25,904 nt of DNA from Novosphingobium sp. (GTDB taxonomy: Bacteria; Pseudomonadota; Alphaproteobacteria; Sphingomonadales; Sphingomonadaceae). The notes below the pieces were generated by a model that made no database searches, had not been told where the DNA came from, and saw only the letters and a program-made list of their open reading frames with translations. The stretch spans positions 1-25,904 of the forward strand of contig JAIXYF010000303.1 in the NCBI GenBank assembly GCA_027490345.1, in the 5' to 3' direction. Of the stretch, positions 14,241-22,721 are shown in pieces. Positions within the stretch are counted from its first letter, which is position 1. Each line of letters begins with the position of its first letter. The position numbers were made by a program, and so were the translations under genes.

Positions 14241-15935
14241 TTATTTCCCGCCCGCGTCAGCGCGGCTCTTGTCCCGAATCGCGCGGAACTCGTCTCCCGG
14301 ATTCCAATTGGGCCACACCGCGCTGTTCGCCAGTTCGCGTCCCAGCCGGTAAAACAGCCGCACATCCTGCTTCATGCCCGACATGTCCCAGCTCGCCTCA
14401 TATTCATCGCTCGGCTGGTGATAGCGCACATTGGTATAGTCGTCGGAAATCGCCGCACCGGCGGCCTTCCCTCCCTTCACCAGATCGGTGCCGCGCTCCA
14501 CCGCAAACATCGGCACGCCGCGCTTGGCAAAGCTGAAATGGTCAGATCGGTAATAATAGCCGCGCTCCGGGTGATCCTCCGGCGCCTCGCTCAGCCCCAT
14601 TTCGCGTTCCACCTTGCGCAAAATCGCCGTGAGCTCGGATTTGTCGCCGCCGGTCACGGTGATATCCTTGGCCGGGCCGCCCACGGCCAGCGCATCCATG
14701 TTCACTCCGCCCACCGTCTTCGCCAGCGGGAACACCGGGTTCTGGGCGTAGTATTCCGAACCGAGCAACCCCGATTCCTCCAAGGTCACAGCCAGAAACA
14801 CCTGACTGCGCGCGGTACGCCCCGCCGCGCCGTTCATCTTGGCCAGCGCCGCCAGCGCCGCAACGCCAGTCGCATTGTCGACCGCGCCGTTGCAAATGTC
14901 ATCGCCGGTCGCATCAGGCTTGCAGCGGCCAAGATGGTCCCAATGCGCAGTATAAAGCACATACTCATCGGGCTGCGTCTTGCCGGGCAGAATTCCGATC
15001 ACGTTGTGCGAATTGGCCTTTTCGATCGTGTTATCGAACGAAAGGCTGGCCTTCAGCCCCAGCATCACCGGCTTGAAACCCTTCACGCCCGCCGCCGCTG
15101 TCAGCGCCGCCAGATCCTTGCCCGCTGCCTTCAGGATCGCTTCGGCAACCGGCTTCTGTACCCAGCCGTTCGCCGCTGTCTGGTCCGCGCCGTCATTGGC
15201 GGTCTGCACGAAATGCTGCGCGCCGGACCAGCTTGATTCGACCACCTGCCAGCCATAGGCCGCCGGGAACGTGTCATGGATGATCAGCGCCCCGGTCGCG
15301 CCCTGCCGCGCGGCTTCTTCGAACTTGTAGGTCCAGCGCCCGTAATAGGTCATGCGCCGCCCGCGAAACGGCCCGTCTTCGCTCGCAATCGCATAGTCCG
15401 GATCGTTGACGAGGATGATCGCCGTCTTCCCCTTCATGTCGATCCCGGCATAATCGTTCCAGCCCAGCTCCGGCGCGTTGATGCCATAGCCTACGAACAC
15501 CAGTTCGCTGTCTTTCACTTCGGTATGGGGGGTGATCCGATAGCTCCCCGCCACGAACTCGCTCGAAGGCTTGAAAGTAAGCGCCTGCGCCGCGCCGGTC
15601 ACCACCAGCGGGCTGCGGTTGGTGCCGGTGATCGTCGCGGTCGGCACATCCTGCAGCCAGGTCGGCTTGCCATCGGCGCCCTTGTTCCCGGGCTGCAGCC
15701 CCGCCGCCTTGAACCGCACGATGATCGCGTCCAGCGTCTTGGGCTCAGCCGCCGTCCCCGGCCCGCGCCCTTCGTATTCGTCCGAAGACAGCGTGCGGAT
15801 CGTCTCGCGCAGCAGCGCTTCATCGACCGGGGGCACGGCAGGCGCGGCAGCCAGACTTGCCGCCAGCGGCATGGCAAGCGCGGCTCCGCCCAGCAGGGCG
15901 CAAACACCGCGCGCGATCGGCTTGCTCATCTTCAT
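14241..15935 (-). CDS. Secreted M28-family zinc aminopeptidase
   Basis: A 564-residue exported peptidase. The reading frame is open to 16469, but the ATG at 15935 has AAGGAACAGGA just upstream and opens a signal peptide (residues 1-31, MKMSKPIARG then a hydrophobic core and AAA). An inserted protease-associated domain lies at about 140-280. The M28 catalytic domain follows with a complete two-zinc site: His331 and catalytic Asp333 in AHWDHLG, Asp353 in GAVDNATG, Glu386/Glu387 in LEESGLLGS, Asp414 in NMDALAVGG and His506 in RYHQPSDEY. M28 members of this length in sphingomonads are periplasmic or secreted aminopeptidases of broad specificity. The gene is divergent from glnE across a 130-base spacer and immediately upstream of the agmatine deiminase gene. 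Confidence 0.95.
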   Translation of the reverse strand: MKMSKPIARGVCALLGGAALAMPLAASLAAAPAVPPVDEALLRETIRTLSSDEYEGRGPGTAAEPKTLDAIIVRFKAAGLQPGNKGADGKPTWLQDVPTATITGTNRSPLVVTGAAQALTFKPSSEFVAGSYRITPHTEVKDSELVFVGYGINAPELGWNDYAGIDMKGKTAIILVNDPDYAIASEDGPFRGRRMTYYGRWTYKFEEAARQGATGALIIHDTFPAAYGWQVVESSWSGAQHFVQTANDGADQTAANGWVQKPVAEAILKAAGKDLAALTAAAGVKGFKPVMLGLKASLSFDNTIEKANSHNVIGILPGKTQPDEYVLYTAHWDHLGRCKPDATGDDICNGAVDNATGVAALAALAKMNGAAGRTARSQVFLAVTLEESGLLGSEYYAQNPVFPLAKTVGGVNMDALAVGGPAKDITVTGGDKSELTAILRKVEREMGLSEAPEDHPERGYYYRSDHFSFAKRGVPMFAVERGTDLVKGGKAAGAAISDDYTNVRYHQPSDEYEASWDMSGMKQDVRLFYRLGRELANSAVWPNWNPGDEFRAIRDKSRADAGGK

Positions 15936-16065
15936 TCCTGTTCCTTCCCGGACATCCCGAAAAGCCGCATCCGGCATAGCGGCCACAGGTGGCAGAGCCC
16001 CTGCCCGCTGGCAAGCCGGACACATGCGCTTGCTCCCGCGCCGCTGACCGGGCATCGCAGGCGCC

Positions 16066-18795
16066 ATGACCGGCAAACCCGCAGCCCCGGACTGGGCATA
16101 CGCCCTAAACCGCGCCCGCACCGAAGCGCCCTTTCTTGCGCGCGGGCTTGATCGGCTGCCCGATCTCGAAGCCCTACTGGCCGCCGGCCGGATTGAGGAC
16201 GCGCTGGTCGCCGCCCATGCCGCCGGAACGGTTGTGCCCGACACCGGCATCGCGCTGCGCCGCCGCCGCCTCGCCCTCGCCGTGGCGCTTGCCATCGGTG
16301 ATCTGGCCGGCGCGCTGCCCCTTGCGCGCGTGATGGGCGAGCTATCCACCTTCGCCGACCACGCGCTTGATGCAGCCATCATCGCCGCCATCCAGCGCCG
16401 CGTGCCCGATGCCGATCCGCAAGGCTTTAGTGCCATCGCGCTGGGCAAGCACGGCGCGGGCGAGCTCAACTATTCGTCCGATATCGATCCCATCCTGCTC
16501 TATGATCCCGATCTCCTCCCCCGGCGCGCGCGTGACGATCCCGCCGAAGCGGCCCAGCGCATTGCCCGCACCGTGGTCGAACTGCTCGGCGCGGTGACGG
16601 ACGAAGGCTATGTCTTCCGGGTCGATCTGCGCCTGCGCCCCGCAGCCGAAGTCACCCCGCTCGCGCTCCCGTTCATCGCTGCGATCACGCACTATGAATC
16701 GAGCGCGCTGGCATGGGAGCGCGCCGCCTTCATCCGCGCCCGCCCGGCTTCGGGCGATGTGGTGGCGGGGCAGGCCTTCCTCGATGCCATTCGTCCGTTC
16801 GTCTGGCGCCGCAGCCTCGATTTCGGCGCGATTGCCGAAATCGGCCGCCTCACCACCCGGATTCGCGATCACTACGCGGGCGGCCAGGCCGTCGGCCCGG
16901 GCTATGACCTGAAGCGCGGGCGCGGCGGCATCCGCGAAGTCGAATTCTTCGCACAGACGCACCAGCTGATCCACGGCGGACGCAATCCGGCGCTGCGCCA
17001 GCGCGGCACCCGCGCCGCGCTCGATGCACTGGCCGAGGCGGGCATCATCGCGGCCGAAGATGCCGCTCTGCTCGGTGCCAGCTACGACCGCCTGCGCACG
17101 CTCGAACACCGCTTGCAGATGATCGCAGACCAGCAGACCCACAGCCTGCCCACCGATCCGGCCCAACTGGATGCGGCCGCACGGCTCGAAGGCCTGCCTT
17201 CCGGCGCGGCTCTGGTGCAGGAACTGGGCCAGATTTCCGAAGCAGTCGGCAGCCGGTTTGATGGGCTGATCGCGACCTATGCGCCCACCGGCGCCGTGCC
17301 CGTCGCGGCCCACCCGCTCGAACTCGAACTGGCCGCGCTCGGCTTTTCGGAACCCGGCCCACTCGCCGCGCGAATCGAAAGCTGGGACAACGGCCAGTAC
17401 CGCGCCTTGCGCAGCGCCGAAGCGCGCGAGGCCTTTGCCCGCCTGCGGACCACGTTGCTCGCCGCGCTGGCCGCAGCGCCCGATCCGGACCGCGCGCTGC
17501 TGCGCTGGGAAGGTCTGCTCGGCGGGTTGCCATCGGCGATCAACGTGTTCCAGCTGCTCGAAGCCCGGCCCGCGCTGCTCGGCGTGGTCATGCGTGTGCT
17601 GGCCCACGCCCCCACGCTTGCCGATGAACTGGCCCGCCGCTCCGATCTGCTCGATACCCTGATCGATCGCAGCGCCTTCGATCTGCCCGGCAGCGTGGAA
17701 AGCCTTGCCGCAGAATTCCGCCGTGGCGAAGCGGGTGATGATTACCAGTGCTTGCTCGATGCTGTGCGCCGCAAGGTTGGCGAATGGCGTTTCGCACTGG
17801 GCGTACAGCTGATCGAAAGCCAGCAAGGCGGGGCCTGGCGCGATCCGCTCGATGTCGCGGCGGCTCTCTCGCGCCTTGCTGAAGCCGCCATCCTCGTGCT
17901 GGCCGAAGCCGCTCGCGCTGAGTTTCTGCGCCCCCATGGCCGAATCACGAACAGCGATCTTGTCGTACTCGGCCTGGGCCGGCTGGGCGGCGCCGCGCTC
18001 ACCCATGCGTCCGATCTCGATCTCGTGTTTCTGTTCAGCGGTGATCATGCAGGTGAATCAGATGGCCCCCGCCCACTCGGCAGCACACTCTATTATAATC
18101 GCCTCGCCCAGCGCGTGATTGCCGCGCTCTCCGCGCCGACTGCCGCTGGCGCACTCTATGAAGTCGATGTCCGTCTGCGCCCCAGCGGCGCGCAGGGGCC
18201 ACTGGCCGTCAGCCTTGAAAGCTTCGTGCGCTATCAGCGCGAAGAAGCGTGGACCTGGGAGCATATGGCGCTGTGCCGCGCGCGGCCGCTGTTCGGCAGG
18301 AAAGCAGACCGGGCCGCGCTCGCCGCGATCATCACCGATGTGCTGCAAACCCTGCGTGAGCCCGAAAAACTGCGCGCCGATGTGCTGGCGATGCGCGCCG
18401 AAATGGCCCAGCACAAACCGCCAGCCGGCCCGCTCGATGTAAAGCTGGCGCGCGGCGGGCTCGTCGATCTCGAATTCCTTGTCCACTATCTGCAGCTGCG
18501 CGAACGCACCGCGCTCGATCCCGATCTCGGGCGCGCGGTGGACAGGCTCGGCGCAGCGGGCCTCGTCCCCCCGCACTTGCGCGCAGCGCACGATCTCCTC
18601 GCCCGGCTGCTGGTGGTGGTGCGCCTTGTTGCCCCTGACGGACGCTTTCCGCCCGAGGCCAGCCGCGCTATCGTCGCGCGAGCGTGCGGCAAAGCCGATT
18701 GGCCGGGCTTGCTCGTTGCAGTGGTGGAAGCCCGCCGCGCAATAGCGGCCTGCTGGCACACCCTGTTTGGCGAAGACCTGGAGATTGGCGAATGA
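16066..18795 (+). CDS. glnE: Bifunctional glutamine synthetase adenylyltransferase / deadenylase
   Basis: A 909-residue enzyme that adds AMP to, and removes it from, glutamine synthetase according to nitrogen status, under PII control. The two nucleotidyltransferase domains are both intact. The N-terminal deadenylase domain has ALGKHGAGELNYSSDIDP with Asp139 and Asp141. The C-terminal adenylyltransferase domain has LGLGRLGGAALTHASDLD at about 635-652, with Asp650 and Asp652. Domain order and length match the family. AGG lies just before the ATG at 16066. The stop overlaps the start of the peroxiredoxin gene (ATGA). A 568-residue open frame on the opposite strand is a shadow of codon bias. The gene encoding glutamine synthetase is not in the window. 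Confidence 0.97.
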   Translation: MTGKPAAPDWAYALNRARTEAPFLARGLDRLPDLEALLAAGRIEDALVAAHAAGTVVPDTGIALRRRRLALAVALAIGDLAGALPLARVMGELSTFADHALDAAIIAAIQRRVPDADPQGFSAIALGKHGAGELNYSSDIDPILLYDPDLLPRRARDDPAEAAQRIARTVVELLGAVTDEGYVFRVDLRLRPAAEVTPLALPFIAAITHYESSALAWERAAFIRARPASGDVVAGQAFLDAIRPFVWRRSLDFGAIAEIGRLTTRIRDHYAGGQAVGPGYDLKRGRGGIREVEFFAQTHQLIHGGRNPALRQRGTRAALDALAEAGIIAAEDAALLGASYDRLRTLEHRLQMIADQQTHSLPTDPAQLDAAARLEGLPSGAALVQELGQISEAVGSRFDGLIATYAPTGAVPVAAHPLELELAALGFSEPGPLAARIESWDNGQYRALRSAEAREAFARLRTTLLAALAAAPDPDRALLRWEGLLGGLPSAINVFQLLEARPALLGVVMRVLAHAPTLADELARRSDLLDTLIDRSAFDLPGSVESLAAEFRRGEAGDDYQCLLDAVRRKVGEWRFALGVQLIESQQGGAWRDPLDVAAALSRLAEAAILVLAEAARAEFLRPHGRITNSDLVVLGLGRLGGAALTHASDLDLVFLFSGDHAGESDGPRPLGSTLYYNRLAQRVIAALSAPTAAGALYEVDVRLRPSGAQGPLAVSLESFVRYQREEAWTWEHMALCRARPLFGRKADRAALAAIITDVLQTLREPEKLRADVLAMRAEMAQHKPPAGPLDVKLARGGLVDLEFLVHYLQLRERTALDPDLGRAVDRLGAAGLVPPHLRAAHDLLARLLVVVRLVAPDGRFPPEASRAIVARACGKADWPGLLVAVVEARRAIAACWHTLFGEDLEIGE

Positions 18796-19265
18796 GCGAG
18801 ACGTTCGGCGCGGGCGCAATGATGCCCGATATTGCGATGATCATGCCCGATGGCAGCCCGGTGAAACCATCCGATTTCCTGGGCAGCAAGCTGGTGCTGT
18901 TCTTCTATCCCAAGGACGATACCCCCGGCTGCACGACCGAGAACAAGGACTTCTCCGCGCTTTCGGCCGAGTTCGAAGCAGCTGGAACCGCGCTGCTGGG
19001 TGTGAGCAAGGATCCGCCCAAAAAGCACCTCAAGTTCATCGAGAAACATGGCCTTGCCGCCCCGCTCGCCAGCGATGCCGAAGAAGGCGGCCTCTCCGAT
19101 GCGCTGGGAATCTGGTGCGAAAAGTCGATGTATGGCCGCACCTACATGGGCATGGAACGCACGACGTATCTGGTCGGCGCAGATGGCCGGATCGCGGGGG
19201 TCTGGGCCAAGGTAAAGGTCAAAGGCCACGCCGAAGAAGTGCTCGCCGCCGCCAAAGCCCTATGA
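18792..19265 (+). CDS. bcp: Bcp/PrxQ-type thioredoxin-dependent peroxiredoxin
   Basis: A 157-residue cytoplasmic peroxidase that reduces hydrogen peroxide and organic hydroperoxides. The peroxidatic Cys47 sits in YPKDDTPGCTTE. The usual resolving cysteine of the PrxQ alpha type, five residues later, is absent: residue 52 lies in ENKDFS. The only other cysteine is Cys109 in GIWCEKSMYGR, where most relatives have another residue as far as I recall. The enzyme may therefore be 1-Cys, or may use Cys109. Otherwise the fold is canonical (TYMGMERTTYLVGADG). Its start overlaps the glnE stop and its stop overlaps the start of the DUF455 gene, so all three are coupled. Confidence 0.94.
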   Translation: MSETFGAGAMMPDIAMIMPDGSPVKPSDFLGSKLVLFFYPKDDTPGCTTENKDFSALSAEFEAAGTALLGVSKDPPKKHLKFIEKHGLAAPLASDAEEGGLSDALGIWCEKSMYGRTYMGMERTTYLVGADGRIAGVWAKVKVKGHAEEVLAAAKAL

Positions 19266-20056
19266 TCATGCGAAGCGTTGCCGCGGCGATCCGGGGGGCC
19301 ATGCTCACCGCCGATCCCGCGGCCAAGGCCATGGCCACGCGCGAAGTGCGGCGTGATTGGGCCGCCGGAAACTTGGCGTTCGTGTTCGATGTGGCCATGC
19401 CGGATGAACCGGCGCGCCCGGCCCGGCCAGAACTGCTGCCGCCCAATGCCATGCCCAAGCGCGGGCGTGGCGGATCTGAACGCGGGCGGCTCGCGCTGCT
19501 CCACGCGCTCGCGCATATCGAATTCGTCGCCATCGATCTCGCGCTCGATGCCGCCGGGCGCTTCGGTGCCACACGTGGTCCGGATTTCGTCACCGATTGG
19601 CTTGATGTCGCGGCGGATGAGGCGATGCATTTCGCGCTGCTCGCGCGCCGCCTGCGCACGCTCGGATCAGACTACGGCGCGCTCCCTGCGCACGACGGGC
19701 TATGGGACGCGGCGCGAGAGACGGCGCACGATCTGGCCGCGCGCCTCGCTGTGGTGCCGATGGTGCTCGAAGCACGCGGCCTGGACGTGACGCCGGTGAC
19801 CATCGAACGCTTCACCGCTGCGGGTGATCTGCGCTCCGCGCGCATCCTCGAACGAATCCTTGACGACGAAATCCGGCATGTGCGTTTCGGCACAATGCAC
19901 TTTCAAAAGCTGTGCGATGAACGGTGTGAATCGGCGCCAGCCCTTTGGAAAACCCTTGTGGCGCGCCATTTCCGCGGGGCCGTTAAGCCGCCGTTCAACG
20001 ACTCGGCGCGCCATGCAGCCGGTTTGTCGTACGAATTCATGACAGGGGTTGTGTGA
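19262..20056 (+). CDS. DUF455 ferritin-like protein
   Basis: A 264-residue helical protein with carboxylate/histidine pairs typical of di-metal ferritin-like bundles: HALAHIEF (His85, Glu87), DEAMHF (Glu120, His123), Glu170 in VLEARGLDV and DDEIRHV (Glu203, His206). DUF455 is a known ferritin-like family of unknown reaction; oxygenase or iron-handling roles are only suggestions. The start ATG at 19262 overlaps the bcp stop (ATGA). An ATG at 19268 is a near alternative. The coupling to a peroxiredoxin suggests an oxidative-stress or metal role, but that is inference. The stop codon lies inside a hairpin-capable segment that leads into the M23 leader. Confidence 0.88.
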   Translation: MIMRSVAAAIRGAMLTADPAAKAMATREVRRDWAAGNLAFVFDVAMPDEPARPARPELLPPNAMPKRGRGGSERGRLALLHALAHIEFVAIDLALDAAGRFGATRGPDFVTDWLDVAADEAMHFALLARRLRTLGSDYGALPAHDGLWDAARETAHDLAARLAVVPMVLEARGLDVTPVTIERFTAAGDLRSARILERILDDEIRHVRFGTMHFQKLCDERCESAPALWKTLVARHFRGAVKPPFNDSARHAAGLSYEFMTGVV

Positions 20057-20249
20057 TTTACACTCTTCCCCCTAACCCCAAACCGACGAGGCAGTGGAAG
20101 GTTCCTTCTGTCTGTTCTTAAGGCTGCTACTAGGCAAACCGGGATGATCCGGCAGGTTGTTGGCAGTGTCCAAGTGGGTTCGTTCCGGCTTAACACGCAG
20201 CCCGGCAGAGGCGGCAAAAGCAGGAACCGATAGGGGTTAGCGGGTCGTA
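20057..20249 (+). promoter_or_regulatory. Leader of the M23 peptidase gene with competing base-pairing segments
   Basis: A 193-base spacer before the M23 gene. CTAACCCC (20072-20079) can pair with GGGGTTAG (20233-20240) next to the start codon. Inside that, GGTTCC (20099-20104) can pair with GGAACC (20223-20228), closing a domain of about 118 bases. The same CCCC segment can instead pair with GGGGTT at 20045-20050, around a small GTGT-GATTT-ACAC hairpin at 20051-20063. I do not recognise a known riboswitch class or a clear promoter. Confidence 0.35.
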
Positions 20250-20969
20250 ATGCTGAGCAACACGTTTTCAAGGCTGGTGATTGGCGCGATTGGCGCTCTC
20301 GCTTGTTTCGTTTCGGCTCCTGCCATGGCCAACAGCGCCGCATCAGCAGACATTGCCGCCCCGCTCCGCGCCGCCGAAGCTGCCCGCAACGGCACCACTG
20401 CCCCGGCGGCGGATGATGAATTCCACAAGCTCTTCGCTAGCTGGAAGGCGCTTGAAAACAGCACCCCGATCGCTGCGGCACCGGCCCGCCGCGCCAGCAG
20501 CGGGGTTTCGATCCCCTCGCTGATCCCCGTTTCGTCGAGCCGCGCGATGAGCAGCGGCTTTGGCATGCGCGTCCATCCCGTGCTTGGCGGTATGCGTTCG
20601 CACAAGGGCATCGATCTTCCCGCCACCACTGGCACGCCCATTCACGCTTCGGCGGATGGTGTGGTCGGCAAGGCTGATTGGTTCGGCGGCTACGGGCTGT
20701 TTGTTGAGCTTCAACACGGCGGCAGCATGGAAACCCGCTACGGCCATATGTCGCGCATCGCGGTTGCCGAAGGCCAACGCGTCCGCAAGGGTGACGTGAT
20801 CGGCTATGTCGGCTCGACCGGCCGCTCGACCGGCGCGCACCTCCATTACGAAGTGCGCATCGCCGGTGAAGCGGTGAACCCGGTGCCTTACATGCAAACG
20901 GTTGCTCCTAGCGCGGCCACCGGCAGTGTTCTGGCCCAGAACGACGTTTCCGGCTCGCTCGCGCGCTGA
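20250..20969 (+). CDS. Exported M23-family peptidoglycan peptidase
   Basis: A 239-residue protein with a Sec signal (residues 1-27, ending SAPAMA) and an M23 (lysostaphin/LytM-type) domain at about 100-215. The zinc ligands are present: His118 and Asp122 in RSHKGIDLP and His199 in GAHLHYEV, with His166 (RYGHMS) and His197 as catalytic partners. An active metallopeptidase acting on peptidoglycan cross-links is therefore likely, not a degenerate LytM activator. The linker at about 28-98 is short and lacks coiled coils, unlike EnvC-type proteins. The ribosome binding site before ATG 20250 is weak (GCGGG); the nearby GGGG may be tied up in leader pairing. A terminator follows. Confidence 0.92.
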   Translation: MLSNTFSRLVIGAIGALACFVSAPAMANSAASADIAAPLRAAEAARNGTTAPAADDEFHKLFASWKALENSTPIAAAPARRASSGVSIPSLIPVSSSRAMSSGFGMRVHPVLGGMRSHKGIDLPATTGTPIHASADGVVGKADWFGGYGLFVELQHGGSMETRYGHMSRIAVAEGQRVRKGDVIGYVGSTGRSTGAHLHYEVRIAGEAVNPVPYMQTVAPSAATGSVLAQNDVSGSLAR

Positions 20970-21009
20970 TCGCGCTGAGGCTTACAGTCATCTTGGAGAG
21001 GATGGGATG

Positions 21010-21039
21010 AAGGCGGCGGAAACGCCGCCTTCTTCTTTT
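21010..21039 (+). terminator. Rho-independent terminator of the M23 peptidase gene
   Basis: A 9-bp stem AAGGCGGCG (21010-21018) with CGCCGCCTT (21023-21031) around a GAAA tetraloop is followed by CTTCTTTT at 21032-21039. It lies about 40 bases after the stop codon. Confidence 0.9.
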
Positions 21040-21162
21040 GCGCTACCCCGCCGCCGGCAGAGAATGCACCGAAGCGCACAATTCCCGTTGCGCCCTTTAA
21101 TCGAGCGGTTAAACTCTCGCGAAACGCGGTCGGAGCGAACCGCCGATCCTGAGAGGATGCGC

Positions 21163-22701
21163 ATGAACTATCACCCGAGTTTCCACGCGAAGACCAACCC
21201 GGAAAAGCCGGCCGTCATCATGTCTGGCAGCGGTGAGGTGGTGACCTATGGCGAACTGGACGAACAGAGCAACCGCTTCGCCCAGTTGCTGCGGTCGCGC
21301 GGGATCGGCATTGGCGATACCATCGCACTCTGCTTCGAAAATCACCCGGTGTTCTTCTCGCTGTGCTGGGGCGCACAGCGTGCCGGAATTGTCTATGTTG
21401 CGATCTCTTCGCGCCTGACCGCGCCCGAAGTCGCCTATATCGCGCAGGATAGCGGCGCCAAGCTGCTGGTCGGCTCAGGCGCGCTCACCCCGTTGCTCGA
21501 TGCCGTGGCTGCGGCAGCCCCCGCAGTCGCCCAGTTGCGGCTTGGCAGCAGCGGCGATCATGATCTGGCCGCAGCCCTTGCAGCCATGCCTGCAGCGCCG
21601 ATTGCCGATGAACGCGCGGGCTGCGACATGCTCTATTCCTCGGGCACCACTGGCAAGCCCAAGGGTGTGCGCGTGCCCCTGCCCGAAGATCCGGCCATCG
21701 GCGCTGCCAATTTCATGATCGCGCTTTCCCATGGGCCGTTCGGCATTCGCGGGGACGGGGTCTATCTTTCGCCCGCGCCGCTCTATCATGCGGCGCCCTT
21801 GCGCTGGTCGATGAACATGCACCGGCTTGGCGGCACCGTGGTCTGCATGGAAAAGTTCGATGCCGAAAAAGCGCTCGAAGCAATCGAGCGCTACAAGGTG
21901 ACGGATAGCCAGTGGGTGCCCACACATTTTGTGCGCATGCTCAAGCTGCCTGAAGAAGTGCGCGCGGGCTATGATCTCTCCTCGCTGCGCGGCGCGATCC
22001 ACGCCGCCGCGCCCTGCCCTGTGCCGGTCAAGCGCGCGATGATCGAATGGTGGGGGCCGGTGCTCAACGAGTATTACGCGGGCACCGAAGGCAATGGCTT
22101 CACCTTCATTTCCAGCCCCGAATGGCTAGCGCGCCCCGGCTCGGTTGGCCGTGCGCTGCTCGGCACGATCCGCATCTGCGATGAGAATGGCGATGAAGTG
22201 CCGCGCGGCACCGAAGGCCAAGTCTTTTTCGAAGGCGGCAACCCGTTCTCCTATCACAACGACCCCGACAAGACGCGCGATGCCACCAACAAGCACGGCT
22301 GGACCAGCCTTGGCGATGTCGGCTGGGAGGATGAGGACGGCTACCTGTTCCTGACCGATCGCAAGAGCTTCATGATCATTTCGGGTGGGGTCAACATCTA
22401 CCCGCAAGAGATCGAGAACCTGCTGATCACGCACCCGAAGGTGGCCGATGTCGCGGTGATCGGAGCGCCCGATCCGGACATGGGCGAGCGCGTCGTGGCA
22501 GTCGTGCAGCCGCACGAGATCGGCGAGGCAGGCACGGCTCTGGCCGAAGAACTTACCGCCTGGCTCGCCCCGCAGCTCAGCCGCGTAAAGCTGCCCCGCC
22601 AGATCGATTTCCGCGAGGAGCTGCCCCGCGAGCCCACCGGCAAGCTGTTCAAGCGCCTGCTGCGTGACGAATACAAGGCGGCTGCGGCCGCTTCCCTCTG
22701 A
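21163..22701 (+). CDS. AMP-binding acyl-CoA synthetase
   Basis: A 512-residue ANL-superfamily enzyme that activates a carboxylic acid with ATP and then CoA. Core motifs: P-loop YSSGTTGKPKG (158-168), YAGTEG (305-310), GDVG (384-387), Arg400 in TDRKSFMIISGG, and the C-terminal catalytic Lys494 in EPTGKLFKR. GAGAGG lies about 6 bases before ATG 21163; an ATG at 21157 is possible. The longer open frame to 20902 covers the previous gene's end and its terminator and is not used. A cytochrome P450 gene follows after 20 bases, which points to degradation of a hydrophobic acid such as a terpenoid, steroid side chain or aryl acid. The substrate cannot be read from the sequence. Confidence 0.93.
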   Translation: MNYHPSFHAKTNPEKPAVIMSGSGEVVTYGELDEQSNRFAQLLRSRGIGIGDTIALCFENHPVFFSLCWGAQRAGIVYVAISSRLTAPEVAYIAQDSGAKLLVGSGALTPLLDAVAAAAPAVAQLRLGSSGDHDLAAALAAMPAAPIADERAGCDMLYSSGTTGKPKGVRVPLPEDPAIGAANFMIALSHGPFGIRGDGVYLSPAPLYHAAPLRWSMNMHRLGGTVVCMEKFDAEKALEAIERYKVTDSQWVPTHFVRMLKLPEEVRAGYDLSSLRGAIHAAAPCPVPVKRAMIEWWGPVLNEYYAGTEGNGFTFISSPEWLARPGSVGRALLGTIRICDENGDEVPRGTEGQVFFEGGNPFSYHNDPDKTRDATNKHGWTSLGDVGWEDEDGYLFLTDRKSFMIISGGVNIYPQEIENLLITHPKVADVAVIGAPDPDMGERVVAVVQPHEIGEAGTALAEELTAWLAPQLSRVKLPRQIDFREELPREPTGKLFKRLLRDEYKAAAAASL

Positions 22702-22721
22702 TCCCGCCAAGGACAACCATT

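Noticed and set aside
13297..14352. Plus-strand open frame of 351 residues opposite the agmatine deiminase gene
   Set aside because: The minus strand carries every catalytic motif of the deiminase; the plus frame has none.
15936..16469. N-terminal extension of the M28 peptidase frame
   Set aside because: The extra 178 residues overlap glnE antisense and precede a clear signal peptide with its own ribosome binding site at 15935.
16342..18048. Minus-strand open frame of 568 residues inside glnE
   Set aside because: Striking length, but Gly/Glu/Ala/Gln-rich and without a recognisable fold. glnE motifs are intact on the plus strand, and such long antisense frames are common in GC-rich genomes.
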